From Saccharum officinarum (lineage: Eukaryota; Streptophyta; Magnoliopsida; Poales; Poaceae): DNA of 64,000 nt. The stretch covers positions 27,891,063 through 27,955,062 of the forward strand of contig CM036179.1 of NCBI GenBank assembly GCA_020631735.1, in the 5' to 3' direction. Position numbers and translations under genes: made by a program. Below, piece by piece: positions 52,901 to 64,000 of this stretch. Position 1 is the stretch's first letter. The number at the start of each line of letters is the position of its first letter. Below the pieces are notes generated by a model. It was not told where the DNA came from and ran no database searches. It was given only the letters and a program-made list of their open reading frames with translations.

Positions 52901-55900
52901 AGAAAACATAGTGTCCATTCCTAAATAAATTATTTTAATGCATTTTCTTAATTTCTTTAGATAATTAGGTGGAATCATGAACACCTATCAAAGGTGCACA
53001 ATAATTTCTACCAAAATTACAGTGTCCTACAAATGCTCCCAAAAGTCTACTACCCAATTTTCAAGCCATTTGGACAATTATATCAACCTCTATGAAAAAG
53101 ACAAATGCCCAATACACTAAATCATGTGAGAGCAAGTTAAACCTAAAACTCCATATTTTCTATGAACACAAGGCCCTAGCATGAACCAATATGATAGATC
53201 AACATAATACTAAGCTAATGAAATAACATTTTCTATTTTATCAATTATATATTATTTATAATCTATTTATCAAGCCATAAACAAGTTAAATCAATAACTT
53301 GATCATGCAGTAAGCAATGACCATTAAATTTATACCACAGTACATTCATAGCATGAAAAGACTACCATAAAAATTTTATATCATTTGGAGCAACACAACT
53401 CAAGATATAAAAATGACAAGCAATATAAAGTAGATTTCCCCATTTATCAAGGTCAAATCAAAACCTTAAGAAAACAGTGAATAAATAGTGTGTTTGGTAT
53501 TTTTCCTAGCAAATACAAGTCATCATAAAATTAACAAAATGAGAATCACTATTTTTGGAGTTCTAGAACTCAAGATATGGCTCTGGTCAAGTTTATAAGC
53601 ATTTTTAGAGCATTTTTAAAGCTTAAATAAAGACACCAGAAAATTTCATATTATGAATCCACTGCAAAGATCTTTTCTCAAGGTTGCCAAAAAGTCCACT
53701 TTTGCTATTTTTGGAATTACCTAGCATGAGATAAGAATTTTAGAAGATTTATATGAAATTGAAATTCAAAACAGCATTACCTAACCCTAACTGCATTTGC
53801 TCGGCGCACCCGGACGTGTACCCCAATAAAATTCCAGAGGCGCTGACGCGTGGGTCCTGCTGCCTAGATGGGCCACATGTCATTCAAGAGAAAGGGGGAC
53901 ACAGGTCCTTCCCTTCTCCTTCCCTGGAACGGAGGAGAGGATGGCCGGAGGCTGCCGGTGTTTGGCCGGCACGAGTGGTCCCGGCGGCGAGCGGCGGCAG
54001 AGGAGCATGTCGTGACTCCGGCGCACCCGATGAGGGGCTTGGTGTGGCTAGTGGTAGTCCGTGGTGGCCCGGCCACGAGCACCAGCGGTCGGTGACGTCG
54101 ACGTTCGGCTGCAGGCCGGCTCCGGCGACGATGGCGAAAAAGAAGAGGTGTCACGGCTTGCCTACTGCTATGTGCTTCCACAGGAGACCTTTGCCAGGCC
54201 CGCGGTGGCCTAAGGTGTCCAGCCCCCAAGCACCGGCGTCCCGACGACAATGGTGGCGAACACGGCAGTGGCGGTGGACGGCAACGAGCGCGGAGTTGGG
54301 CATGGGGAGACCGAGGAGGAGGTGGTGGTGCGGCCGGCGGGTGGGAGAAGGAAAAGGAGTAGGGCGCGACCATGCTATGCCGGCGGCCATGGAGCTCGGC
54401 CCGGTGCCATGGCGGCGAGCTCTGAAGCTCGAGCCAGCCATGCTAGGAGGAGAGGAGAGGAACTAGGGAGAGCAGAGGGGCGAGGAGAGTGAATGAGGGC
54501 ACACTCAGGTTCTCCCCATCAACACAGGCAAGGACAGAGAAGATGGAGAGATCGGCAATGGCGACATGTGCTCTGTGCATGGGCGCCACGTCCATCCCTT
54601 AGGGGACATCTGTCGAGCACGTGGCGAGCGTCGGTGAGGCCATATCAGGGCACCATTTTGGGCCAGCTACGGCTGAACTAGATCATGGGCCCAAAACAAA
54701 GTTTGCTCTCCTCCTAAAGCTCTATAACTTTGATTAAGGGTGCTCGGCCATTAGGCTATTGGATTAGTAGATAATTAGTACCCAACTTGGTAGTGTCAGT
54801 GATTTGACAGCGACAAGCAAACATCCACAATTGAAGGTCAATACTAAGTCAAATTGATGCCATACATTTACATGCTCTTCTCCATAATGTCTACTCCAAC
54901 TTTTGTATTTGCCTCAACTTGAGTTGCTTAACAAAAGTTGGAGAACGCGGAATGCCAACGTGTCGATGTCGAAAGGTAACAAAGTAAACTTTTGCTGTTT
55001 TCATAACTATTTTTGAAGATCCAAATGAACTCCAAACTTGATGAGACCTGATCCATTGGATCCATCATGAAAAGTACTTCAACTCCTAGTAAGGATTTAA
55101 ATTGAGCTACCACACAAATTTAGAAGATACAATTGCATGAACATGGCAACTTTCTGCTGTCAATCCAGGACTTAGAATATTTTTCTAAGTGCTGAAAACA
55201 GCAGTTGATTCCACATTGTGATCTCTATTTGACTAGGTTAGCGGCCAAACTAGCTCTTGACCATTAAACAAAGTTTGTTCTACACAAGATGAACTACAAC
55301 TTTTGTTTAAGGTCAAACCTCATAACTAGCACAGAAGTCTAACTTTTACTTTGGTCAAAGTATCAACTCGATAAAGCCGAAACTAGGGTTTTAGGCCAAT
55401 CGAGGCAATTTCTTGACATTTGCTCAATATGAACCCTTCATGACTTTTGTTGTAGAGTTCATCTAGAATCATTTGGGAAAAGTTGCAAAGCTTGGTTGAT
55501 GATCTATAGTTCCATTAACTTAATGGGGCAAATTCTAACAGGAATGGAACTTATCATTTCATGTGACTTTTTGATTCCAAACTTCATGAAACTTTTCCAG
55601 GGATCAATATAGATAGCACCAAGGTGAGACATATGAAGATATGGCAATAAACCATCCAAACATATATCTTTGAAAATGGCCTATATGTAAAGCAATGATG
55701 CAGCATCCCACTTTAAGGTAGGCTCATCTCCATAGGTTGACATTGACATTGTCATTTCCACTTAATCTATCATGTTTGAGCTCAAACTCACTGTCTAATT
55801 GGTGATAAACACCTGGGGTGTTACACTAGCCCTCGGACCTACAAGGAGGACAGGGCCTTGGTAATCGCCTGGACAAACTATTTCAGTCTAGCTGTAACAA

Positions 55901-56050
55901 TGCTTGATTGCTCTCTTTGCTTGACTATTCCCCCAATGTATGTACATCTTCTGGTATGCCAGAAGTATTTGTAGTTGTTTGAGCTTTAATTTTTAGCTCC
56001 CTCGATTCAGTATAGTAGGTGGGAACTCCCTCCAGATTGATTGAAAAAAA
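49990..56050 (+). mobile_element. 5'-truncated LINE, split by a solo LTR
   Basis: The two pieces 49990-50467 and 55831-56050 join across the LTR's CTAGC duplication. Piece one has broken frames of the zf-RVT region: SWKAKMFWLASSL, FCPSCPSVLETSDHIFVTCP (C-x2-C...H...C), KASNVWSRLN and LWQIWKARNALTFD. Piece two continues PRTYKEDRALVIAWTNYFSLA and ends in GAAAAAAA (56043-56050). ATTTATAGC occurs just before (49981-49989) and just after (56052-56060), a likely target duplication. Only about 700 bp of LINE remains, with frameshifts and stops. Confidence 0.78.
50468..55825 (-). mobile_element. Solo LTR of a gypsy-type retrotransposon, 5.36 kb
   Basis: On the minus strand it starts TGTAACACCCCAGGTGTTTA and ends GGTTCTATTACA. 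It is flanked by CTAGC on both sides (50463-50467 and 55826-55830) and interrupts the LINE. There is no PBS, PPT or internal domain. A GC-rich block at 53800-54560 (minus-strand leader) holds long but anonymous open frames. 50468-54265 is an inverted match of 57460-61267. Confidence 0.92.
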
Positions 56051-56060
56051 CATTTATAGC

Positions 56061-56845
56061 ATCCGCGCGTGCTTTGATTATGTGACATTTACCTCCCAAG
56101 ATTAGTTGATAGGATTTACTCTATGTCGCAAAACTCCTTGTGTGGTTAACGATATGTTAGAGCATACTAGAAAAACCTTAAGTCCACACTTGCTAGAGTA
56201 ATTTCTAGTTTTTCTAGTGGTAGTTTATTTTGAGCCCTAGGTTTTTAAGTTTGAATAGGACACTCAATTCAATGCCCCCTCTTAGATGCTCACATGACCT
56301 TACACTCCCAGTATTTCATCTATCAAATCCCATCAACTTTCCCAATTCCATCTCAAGGTCACAACCTCCAATCGATTCATTCCTAATCCCCACTTTTGAT
56401 CTATCATCACTCTCTAGTCGACAAGGAAAGCTCCCATTACTGTCGCAATGGCCTCAAACTAACCTTAACGACCGAAGGGAAATAAAGGCAGACAAGTAGT
56501 TACTCTCCTAGTTCGCATAGCAGTGCGATCATAGACATGCCTTACGTAAGGATTTACACACTCTGCAAAGGTTATACACTAGCAACCCATGATTTCCATC
56601 ATTATTAGGTGTGCCCACCACCTAAGCCAAACAATTGTTGGAAACTAGCTGATATATAGAACCACCCTGCATCGGTCCTAAGTCACCACGGATGCAACCG
56701 ACACATTCGAGGTTATGAACCACATCCTCCTAGTCTCTGACCCCTAGTCTTGAGGCAGCCAGTGTCTCGACTAAACTCTTTTCATATATAATATTGATAT
56801 AATATATATACCGTGATCGACTTATGGGTATTTATAAAAGATGGT
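56061..56845. other. Unassigned repeat-like DNA
   Basis: No gene. Around 56550 the words GTAAGGATTTACACACTCTGCA and AGGTTATACACT recall the middle of the LARD and Tekay LTRs (GTTTTACACTCTGCAGAGGT), so this may be an old LTR fragment. Confidence 0.35.
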
Positions 56846-56985
56846 ACACGATCAATTTACAATGTTACATACAAAAACAAAATTGTGAATCGCTGAGACA
56901 CGATCAATTTATAATAAAATCATGGTAGTGAATCGCTGAGACACGATCAATTTACAATGTTACATACAAAAACAAAATTCATAGA
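56846..56985. repeat. Three imperfect tandem copies in the 3' flank of expansin copy 3
   Basis: Units start ACACGATCAATTTA at 56846, 56898 and 56941. Units one and three share CAATGTTACATACAAAAAC; unit two has a different middle (ATAATAAAATCATGG). Each of the first two ends GTGAATCGCTGAG. Confidence 0.8.
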
Positions 56986-57115
56986 AAAATACAATATCAG
57001 ACTTGCAACCCAACTACGAATGTGCAGAGTGTTTTATACAAGCAGTGTACATAATGTACAATATAAGCTGCATTGTTGACTGTTGAGCCTTAGCGCAGTT
57101 GTGCTGATCGAGTCC

Positions 57116-57359
57116 TCACTTGTACTGCAAATTGCTTGCGAATGTCAAGCCAAAGGTCCAGCCAGCCGGCACGACATTTGTAAATACGAGTGTCTGACCA
57201 TCTGTGATGGTGATCCTGAACGAGAGCCTTTTCCCACTGAGATATGCCATAGAGTGCCAGTTTGCGCCCAGTTGCGTGCCATGGCATCCAGTCCGTGGAA
57301 TCGGAGGTCTTGACATCCATGGATTTGATGGAGCCAGCCCCTGCGACGTTGGTGACGAG
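57116..57359 (-). pseudogene. Alpha-expansin copy 3, exon 3 only, cut by the assembly gap
   Basis: Reads LVTNVAGAGSIKSMDVKTSD, then two single-base losses (after GGATGCC, and in CTGGGCGCAAACTGG) relative to copy 2 shift the frame twice. It then continues ANWHSMAYLSGKRLSFRITI to an intact C-terminus AGWTFGLTFASNLQYK and a stop at 57116. This is the second half of the CBM63 domain. Exons 1-2 would lie to the right, in or beyond the N run, and are not present in the sequence after it. The two shifts could be real or consensus errors beside a gap. Confidence 0.85.
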
Positions 57360-57459
57360 NNNNNNNNNNNNNNNNNNNNNNNNNNNNNNNNNNNNNNNNN
57401 NNNNNNNNNNNNNNNNNNNNNNNNNNNNNNNNNNNNNNNNNNNNNNNNNNNNNNNNNNN
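57360..57459. other. Assembly gap of 100 N
   Basis: Exactly 100 N, the default for a gap of unknown size. The order and distance of sequence on its two sides is not proven. Confidence 0.98.
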
Positions 57460-60400
57460 CCGTGTTCACCGCCATTGTCGTCGGGACGCCGGTGCTTGGG
57501 GGCTGGACACCTTAGGCCATCGCGGGCCTGGCAAAGGTCTCCTGTGGAAGCGCACAGCAGTAGGGGAAGCCGCGACACCTCTTCTTTTTTCGCCATCGTC
57601 GCCCAGAGCCGGCCTGCAGCCGAACGTCGACGTCACCGACCGCTGGTGCTCGTGGCCGGGCCACCACAGACTACCGCCAGCCACACCAAGCCCCTCATCG
57701 GGTGCGCCAGAGTCACGACATGCTCCTCTGCCGCCACTCGTCGCCGGGACCACTCCTGCCGGCCAAACACCGGCAGCCTCCGGCCATCCTCTCCTCCGTT
57801 CCAGGGAAGGAGAAGGGAAGGGCCTGTGTCCCCTTTTATCTTTGAATGACATGTGGGCCATCTAGGCAGCAGGACCATGCGTCAGCGCCTCTGGAAATTT
57901 TATTGGGTACACGTCCAGGTGCGCCTAGCAAATGCAGTTAGGGTTAGGTAATGTTGTTTTTGAATTTCAATTTCATATAAATCTTCTAAATTCTTATCTC
58001 ATGCTAGGTAATTCCAAAAATAGCAAAAGTGGACTTTTTAGAAACCTTTGAGAAAAGATCTTTGCAGTGGAGTTATAATATGTTAGATGTTTGTAGAAGT
58101 TTTCTGGTGTCTTTATTTAAGCTTTAAAAATGCTCTAAAAATGCTTACAAAACTTGACCAGAGCCATATCTTGAGTTCTAGAACTCCAAAAATACTGATT
58201 CTCATTTGTTAATTTTAGGATGACTTGTATTTGCTATGAAAAATACCAAACACACTAGTTGTTCACTGTTTTCTTAATTTGATTTGACCTTGATAAATGG
58301 GGAAATCTACTTTGTATTGCTTGCCATTTTTATATCTTGAGTTGTGTTGCTCCAAATGATGTAAAATTTTTATGGTAGTCTTTTCATGCTATGAATGTAC
58401 TGTGGTATAAATTTCATGGTCATTGCTTACTGCATGATCAAGTTATTGATTTAATTTGTTTATGGCTTGATAAATAGATTATAAATAATATATAATTGAT
58501 AAAATAGAAAATGTTATTTCATTAGCTTAGTATTATGTTGATCTATCATATTGGTTCATGCTAGGGCCATGTGTTCATAGAAAATATGGAGTTTTAGGTT
58601 TAACTTGCTCTCACATGATTTAGTGTATTGGGCATTTGTCTTTTTCATAGAGGTTGATATATTTGTCCAAATGGCTTGAAAATTGGGTAGTAGACTTTTA
58701 GGAGCATTTGTAGGACACTGTAATTTTGGTAGAAATTATTGTGTACTTTTGATAGGTGTTCATGATTCCACCTAATTATCTAAAGAAATTAAGAAAATGC
58801 ATTAAAATAATTTATTTAGGAATGGACACTATGTTTTCTAGTGTTAATTAGTCATGTATGAAATGTTGGTAAAGTTGTTTTTGCCCAATTATATGTTTGC
58901 AACATAAGTTAATAATTATTTCTTGCTAATGAGGTTTCTGAACAGATTTGAGAATATTGTTAATTACCCTATGCAATTGATGTTTTCATGTCTTGTGTGT
59001 TATACAAAAGTTGTAGATAATTTATGTATCTAGCTGCTGTTAAAATTTGGTGGCATTTGGCCATGTGGTTTAGGAGTTATAGCTGTTTAAATTGGAGTAT
59101 AGAATTGCTTGCTCTCTGTCTTGTTAGATCAGTTGCTGTGTTTATGTAAATTAGACATGATAACTTTGGAATCATGCTGGGATGATTATAAATGAAATGT
59201 AGAGAATTTCATAAGCTTTTCATAATGTCTTCTTGCAAGTCATTTGGAGGTGTAGATCTTCAGTTATGATTAAATTACTTAGCTTCTGTTCTGATGCCCA
59301 GAAAGTGGCAAATTCTAGTCTAATGCTTTGATTAACTTTGCCATGCTAGTGTGTTGAAGTGTGACTCATATCTTTGATGGTACTTGGGTTAGTACCCTGT
59401 GATCTTATGAGACTTGTTTCTTGATTGATGTCTTTGCAATCTTCTTTGTTATGCCTTAGTGAGAATTAAGTTAATTAGCTCTAGGTGTTTATGAGAACTT
59501 TGGTATGCTTGTTCGATTACTCTGTTTATTACACTTCTGTGCATTCATCCATATGCATTGTTGCACCTCATTTAGGTACGCTAGCAGAAACATGTGAAGG
59601 AAATGGCGTTGGAGCCAAACCGAAGACGGTGTTTTGGTGGATCATCCCGAAGGTAGAAGGATCAGACGAGTGCTAGATTGGAGGATGCTCGCCAAGCGGA
59701 TTTCACCTGACAAACTCTAACTTGAGTCAGATCCCAGGCAAGCCCCAGAGCATTATAAGCCTCCTATCTGTAAAGCAATTAATTCTATATATGTTATAAG
59801 TATTGTTGCATTAAGTGATAGGAGTTGGTTGGAAACCCTTGCTGCATTATATCATTCCTTGTCCAGATATATGAATCCTTGAATCCTACATAGATTAGGA
59901 TCGAGTAGATGCTTAGCCCTACTTTAAGCGGTAGAAGTCAGGTGATTTCCTGTCACCTGCGAGATATAGGGATATTCATATATGGCACGGTTGGCTATAT
60001 TTGCTATCGTGGAAAGGAACCATGTGTTAATAAAATGAAATGAGACCGGGTGGGATGATGATAGTGAAGCGACAAGGCATGGAGGTCTTGGGTGTGAATC
60101 TATCCCGTCTGAGTCGTTTAAGGACCGATTCGCTGTACGTCCTTGAGTCATGTTGAACGCAGTCTAACACTTAGTTGGCCGGATAAGTTCCGACCGCGAA
60201 GCCGAGTAATGTGATTCAGGCCGGGAATCAAATGGTAGGTTGCTTCTTGGAGGAGAGAAAGGATGTGCTTGGGGACATTGGCGTGAGACCAAGGGGGGTT
60301 ATAGTCCCTATCACCTGGCAGAGTGTCGCCCTTGGGGTCGCGACATCATTCGGACCCGCGATTCCTGAATCATATGAAAAGGTGGCTTGTGCGACCGTGG

Positions 60401-61267
60401 CAGGGGCCTACGCGGTGAGTGTTAGAAATACCCCTCCAGCTGGATAGGAATTCGATTCGAATCGCCGTCGCTCCCGGTTAGTGAGCACTTGACTTGAGCA
60501 GCGGCAACGTAGATTCCATTAAATTGAACGGATGGTTAATTGGATCACGATGGAAAGGTTGCCTCAATTCATACCTGCTATGGTTAATATTGTTTGCTCC
60601 TAATAAAGTGAGTGCTCTAGTACAGGTTCTAATATAGATGATAGGTTAATGATAATTAACTTGATGCTTAAGCATTAATGATTGATCATCTATATTAAGC
60701 TTTTATGCAAAATGTTGTCAAGCTAGCCCCACTTTATATCAGCCTTGCATGATCCTTGGTGTCACTTTATTTCTGGTTTCTGACGGGTAAGTCTAGCTGA
60801 GTACCTTGTCGTACTCAGGGTTTTATCCCCACTTGTTGCAGGTTATGAAGTATCATGGCGACTGCAAGAGTTGGTTGGCTCCTGCCTTAGTGGCGGAGTG
60901 TGATCACGAGCATGATCCTTCTGAGTTACCTTATCTCTAATACTTTTGTTGAAAGTTAACCTTGGTACTGGCATGTATTTAAAATAAGATTAAAGTTAGT
61001 TTCAGATTATTTTGCTTCCGCTACTTTTCAAATTAAGTTGTAATAACTATGTTGAACTCCGATGTATATTGAATTACTTGTGAAATAGATGTAATATGTG
61101 ACTTGTTATGTTGAATCACTATGATCTTGGCTTGTATGTTGGTTGGTTTGAAATCCCTCGTGATTTCATTAGACTACCGGAGTTATATGGGCTCAAGTGC
61201 GAGAATTTGATCACTTCGGTGATTGTTTTTGTACTTGTGCTCTTATAATTTGGACAGTTCTGTTACA
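57460..61267 (+). repeat. 5' LTR (3' two thirds)
   Basis: Inverted match of 50468-54265, with scattered substitutions and small indels (3808 against 3798 bp). It ends GTTCTGTTACA. The conserved 3' part has CACTTGTTGCAGGTTATGAAG and TTAAGTTGTAATAACTATG. Confidence 0.9.
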
Positions 61268-61269
61268 GC

Positions 61270-61281
61270 TGGCATCGGAGC
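61270..61281 (+). promoter_or_regulatory. Primer binding site (initiator Met tRNA type)
   Basis: TGGCATCGGAGC starts two nt after the LTR end at 61267. It matches the plant PBS TGGTATCAGAGC at 10 of 12 positions. Confidence 0.8.
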
Positions 61282-64000
61282 AAGATTCAACATTAAACAT
61301 GTCATATGTGTATTTAAAACAAAGGTTTTGTTTTATAAAATCAGTTTTATCAACTTATATCTATATATACGTTGTGAAATCTGAATTCTAAATCTAAGTA
61401 TGCTAGTGGTCAATTTCCTTATGCCCATATAAGGATTATTAGGTGGCTTATATAAGTACTAACTGGGGGTTTTTCATTTATGCATCTACGCCTAGGCCAA
61501 GGTATGAATGTATGATGACTCTCCCACACTATGCTACCGGTGTGTTAGATTGGTGGTAGCCTTCATATATGAAATAGCCATATATGTTGCTAGTTTACTT
61601 TTATGCAACGTCGCACCTACGCTCAGGTAAGTGTGAGTTGTGAGAGCATGACCGTATAACCTGCGGTCTAGGGGAGAGCTAGTTTTGGTTACTAGATTAT
61701 TTACATGTTACACACATGTATATATGAAGGTACTTAATTGTGGGAGATTGATGACTCGGGTAGTTTTGGTACTACATGTACGTATACAGGGGTATATGTA
61801 TATGGGAGTGCTTAAAATTTCACCTTCCTGTTTTCTTTGTGTGCTATATTTGGGGGAATGTTGGGCTGCAATAAAACTTTTCTGCAGGTACGCTAACCAC
61901 GAATGCGTAAGTCGAATGTAGTTGACGACTAGCTATATATCGAGAGAGTGCGTGTTATGCCACCGACATAGAACGTGATCGCCACCTTAGGTTGGCAATC
62001 TTGTGAGGACAAATAGGACGAAGCATGCATCATCCTGATTGTTGTTTTATGCATAGCTATGCTCCTCTCACCCTTATTCTATATTAAGTAACTTGTGATT
62101 GATGTTATGTACTATCTTCCTTGTGTGGAGTTAGACATGAATGCCTTGTTCAATGTTACTTGAATAGAAAGTGCTTGAGAAAAGTGTGTGTTTAGCCTTG
62201 CTAGAAATAATTATGGTTACATGTTTGAACCTATAGATGCCCTTTAGTTTAGCCAAGTGGTGGATATGTTGTTCCTACAAGTTTTTGAAAATGCTGTAGA
62301 CCTCACTTAAGTAAATTGGATTCTCATGAGTGAATTAAATGGGGTTGGTCTAAGGTAACAAAAGTTAGAGCTACTAGAATAACATGTTTGTACGCTCCCT
62401 TGTTAAGTAGAACAAAGGCAAGCTTTGTTTTGCTTGTCAAATATTGGCTGCTAGAACATTTTCTGTTGTAGTGATGCTTTTGTGGTTATATTTTTGTTTT
62501 CTGTAGTTATGGAAAATACCAAAGTTGTAGCTAACTTACTCATCTAGCTTGTCCTAAAATTTCATGACCCTAGGCCATATGGTTTGAGAGTTATAACTTT
62601 TAAAAGTTTACTATCAGGTTTTGCTTATGCTCTGAATAGATCTGAATGTTTGGTTTGTTTGACCTATGTGCATAGAGAATCATGTCTTGGAGATAATAGA
62701 AGAAGTGTAGTACTTTTTCTAAGATTTCCAAAATGTCCTATAGCACTAATTTTGGTGGTCTAAATCTCTAGTTATAAGCTTATAAAGTGGAATGACAGAA
62801 TCTGTCCAAATCTGGGCAGAGATGTCTTCTTTATCTTGTTTGACCTTGTTAGATATAGAATCATCTTAATATGATAATAAGAAAGTTATAGAAAACTTAA
62901 TAAGCTTTACATAAAGTGAAGGCTCAGCCTTGTTGTGTCCCTAAAACTCCAGTTATGCATTTTTGAAGTTCTTGTCAGTTTTCTGTCCATATTGGTATAG
63001 ATCTGAAACATCAGCATGCTTGACCATGCTAACCTGTGATTTAGCGGTTGGTATGAATAACTAAAGTATAGTAATCTTTTTAAGCTGTCTAGAAAGTATA
63101 GGATCACCTCTATAGAAGGTCTACAACCTCAGTTATGGTTAAAACAAGTAACCACTGTGCTGCTGTCCAGATTCTATGCACATGTTAAGTTAGTCACCTT
63201 AGCTAGCGTTTGTTTTGAGCTAAACTTGTAGTTAGTTCGTGCTTGAGATGAATGCGTATTTTAGGTGAGCCTTGTGCTTTGGATTGGTTGCTTAAGCTCA
63301 ATCGTTTGAATTTTCTCAGATGTCTGCTTGACTGATGTTGTATGCATGAATGTTATCTAGGTAGTGCCATAGTTGTCACCTCGTTTGTCCTCGGTAAGCA
63401 TGCGAGTGTCGAATAGCTTTATCTTAGGGCAACACTCAAGTTACGTGAAATGATCTCTTGGTGTTGTCTGCAATTAGGTTCTCTCTCTTAGGAGACTGAG
63501 CCTATAGACTTGGTGGTTCGCCCTTGAATGTTTGTATCCATGCCCTTGCTTGACCGAAAGCCCAAAGTTTAGTTCTCCTATATGTTGTATAAGCCGTGGA
63601 TGTTTTCCAACCCTTTTTGTGAAGACCCTTATCGACTGACCAACCAAGTTAACTTTTATCAATGCTAGCCTTTGACCATGGTTCGTACATTGCCAGTTGT
63701 GGAGACCGCACCCAAATTTATGTTGGACCTCCCGGTTGCCTCTTCCAAAGGTTAGCTAATGCGACGAAACGTCTTTTTTTTGTGGCCTCTAAATCGTGTG
63801 CTTGCAAATTCGTGCATCTACCTTATCAACTCAATCTATGACTACATATCGATTTTCGCCTTGAAATTTGCTTAATTCGTCTCCAACCTTCCCAAGTCTC
63901 GCAATATTTATTAATCTTGATCTCATGTTGTTGCTCAACTTGACTGAATCTCTTATTAATCTTTTATCTGGTACTCCCCTCAGTGGACTCAAATCGTACG
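61282..64000 (+). other. Internal region of the gypsy element, non-coding in the window
   Basis: 2.7 kb after the PBS with no gag frame. That is long for an untranslated leader, so the element may also be a non-autonomous derivative, or gag may start beyond 64000. Confidence 0.55.

Larger units (their letters stand above)
57460..64000 (+). mobile_element. Gypsy-type retrotransposon, 5' LTR and internal start
   Basis: This is the LTR family of the solo LTR at 50468-55825, but on the plus strand and still joined to a PBS. The first ~1.56 kb of LTR is missing at the gap. The internal part runs off the right edge. Confidence 0.82.

Noticed and set aside
53753..54466. 237-aa open frame in a GC-rich block
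   Set aside because: Lies inside a solo LTR with frames open on several strands. The inverted LTR copy does not preserve the same frame end to end. Composition-driven.

Overview
This window is plant nuclear DNA, almost certainly from a grass (Poaceae). The evidence is the split exons with GT/AG borders, the alpha-expansin genes, the Ty3/gypsy LTRs opening TGTAACACCC or TGTCACACCC, the Jittery/FAR1-type and MuDR-type Mutator elements, a CACTA element and grass MITEs. Species cannot be named from the sequence alone. A run of exactly 100 N (57360-57459) marks a scaffold gap.

Most of the window is nested transposons. (1) 1-8787: the 3' part of a CACTA (En/Spm) element with an uninterrupted ten-exon Transposase_24 gene (3452-6402), three subterminal tandem units and a TAGTAGTG terminus at 8787. 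It sits inside an LTR of the next element. (2) 8788-10870: minus-strand LTR element with gag running straight into the 3' LTR and no pol. (3) 11.0-34.5 kb: a weakly supported host transcription unit (GC-rich exon at 11.4-12.07 kb, small exon at 31.55 kb) carrying a 3.9-kb solo LTR (13342-17267, TSD CCTCC) and a MULE (17452-31483, TSD TTTAATTTA). The MULE encodes an apparently complete 775-aa FAR1-like transposase. A 10.4-kb LARD-like retrotransposon with near-identical 4.5-kb LTRs and no gag-pol has landed 67 bp upstream of the transposase ATG.

(4) 34.5-39.3 kb: an (AT)56 array, a second copy of the minus-strand LTR element and the 3' end of a Tekay-type chromovirus (integrase C-terminus, chromodomain, PPT, truncated 3' LTR). 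(5) 39.3-45.6 kb: two damaged alpha-expansin copies, a third fragment lying at 57.1 kb, separated by a Tat-like gypsy fragment whose gag is interrupted by a MuDR-derived piece carrying an antisense GRF zinc-finger gene. (6) 45.6-50 kb: MITE-rich intergenic DNA. (7) 50-56 kb: a 5'-truncated LINE split by a 5.36-kb solo LTR (TSD CTAGC). (8) 57.46-64 kb: the same LTR family in inverted orientation, still joined to its PBS and internal region, starting at the N gap.

The only host genes I recognise are the three expansin copies, and each is broken differently. The two genes that look capable of making full-length protein are the two transposases. I found no tRNA, rRNA, CRISPR or bacterial-type system, and nothing that I would call a wholly new biological system. 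The most informative points are the very young LARD sitting on an intact transposase promoter, the three repeated PPT-like motifs inside that LARD, the gag-only element, and the distinct decay routes of the expansin copies.
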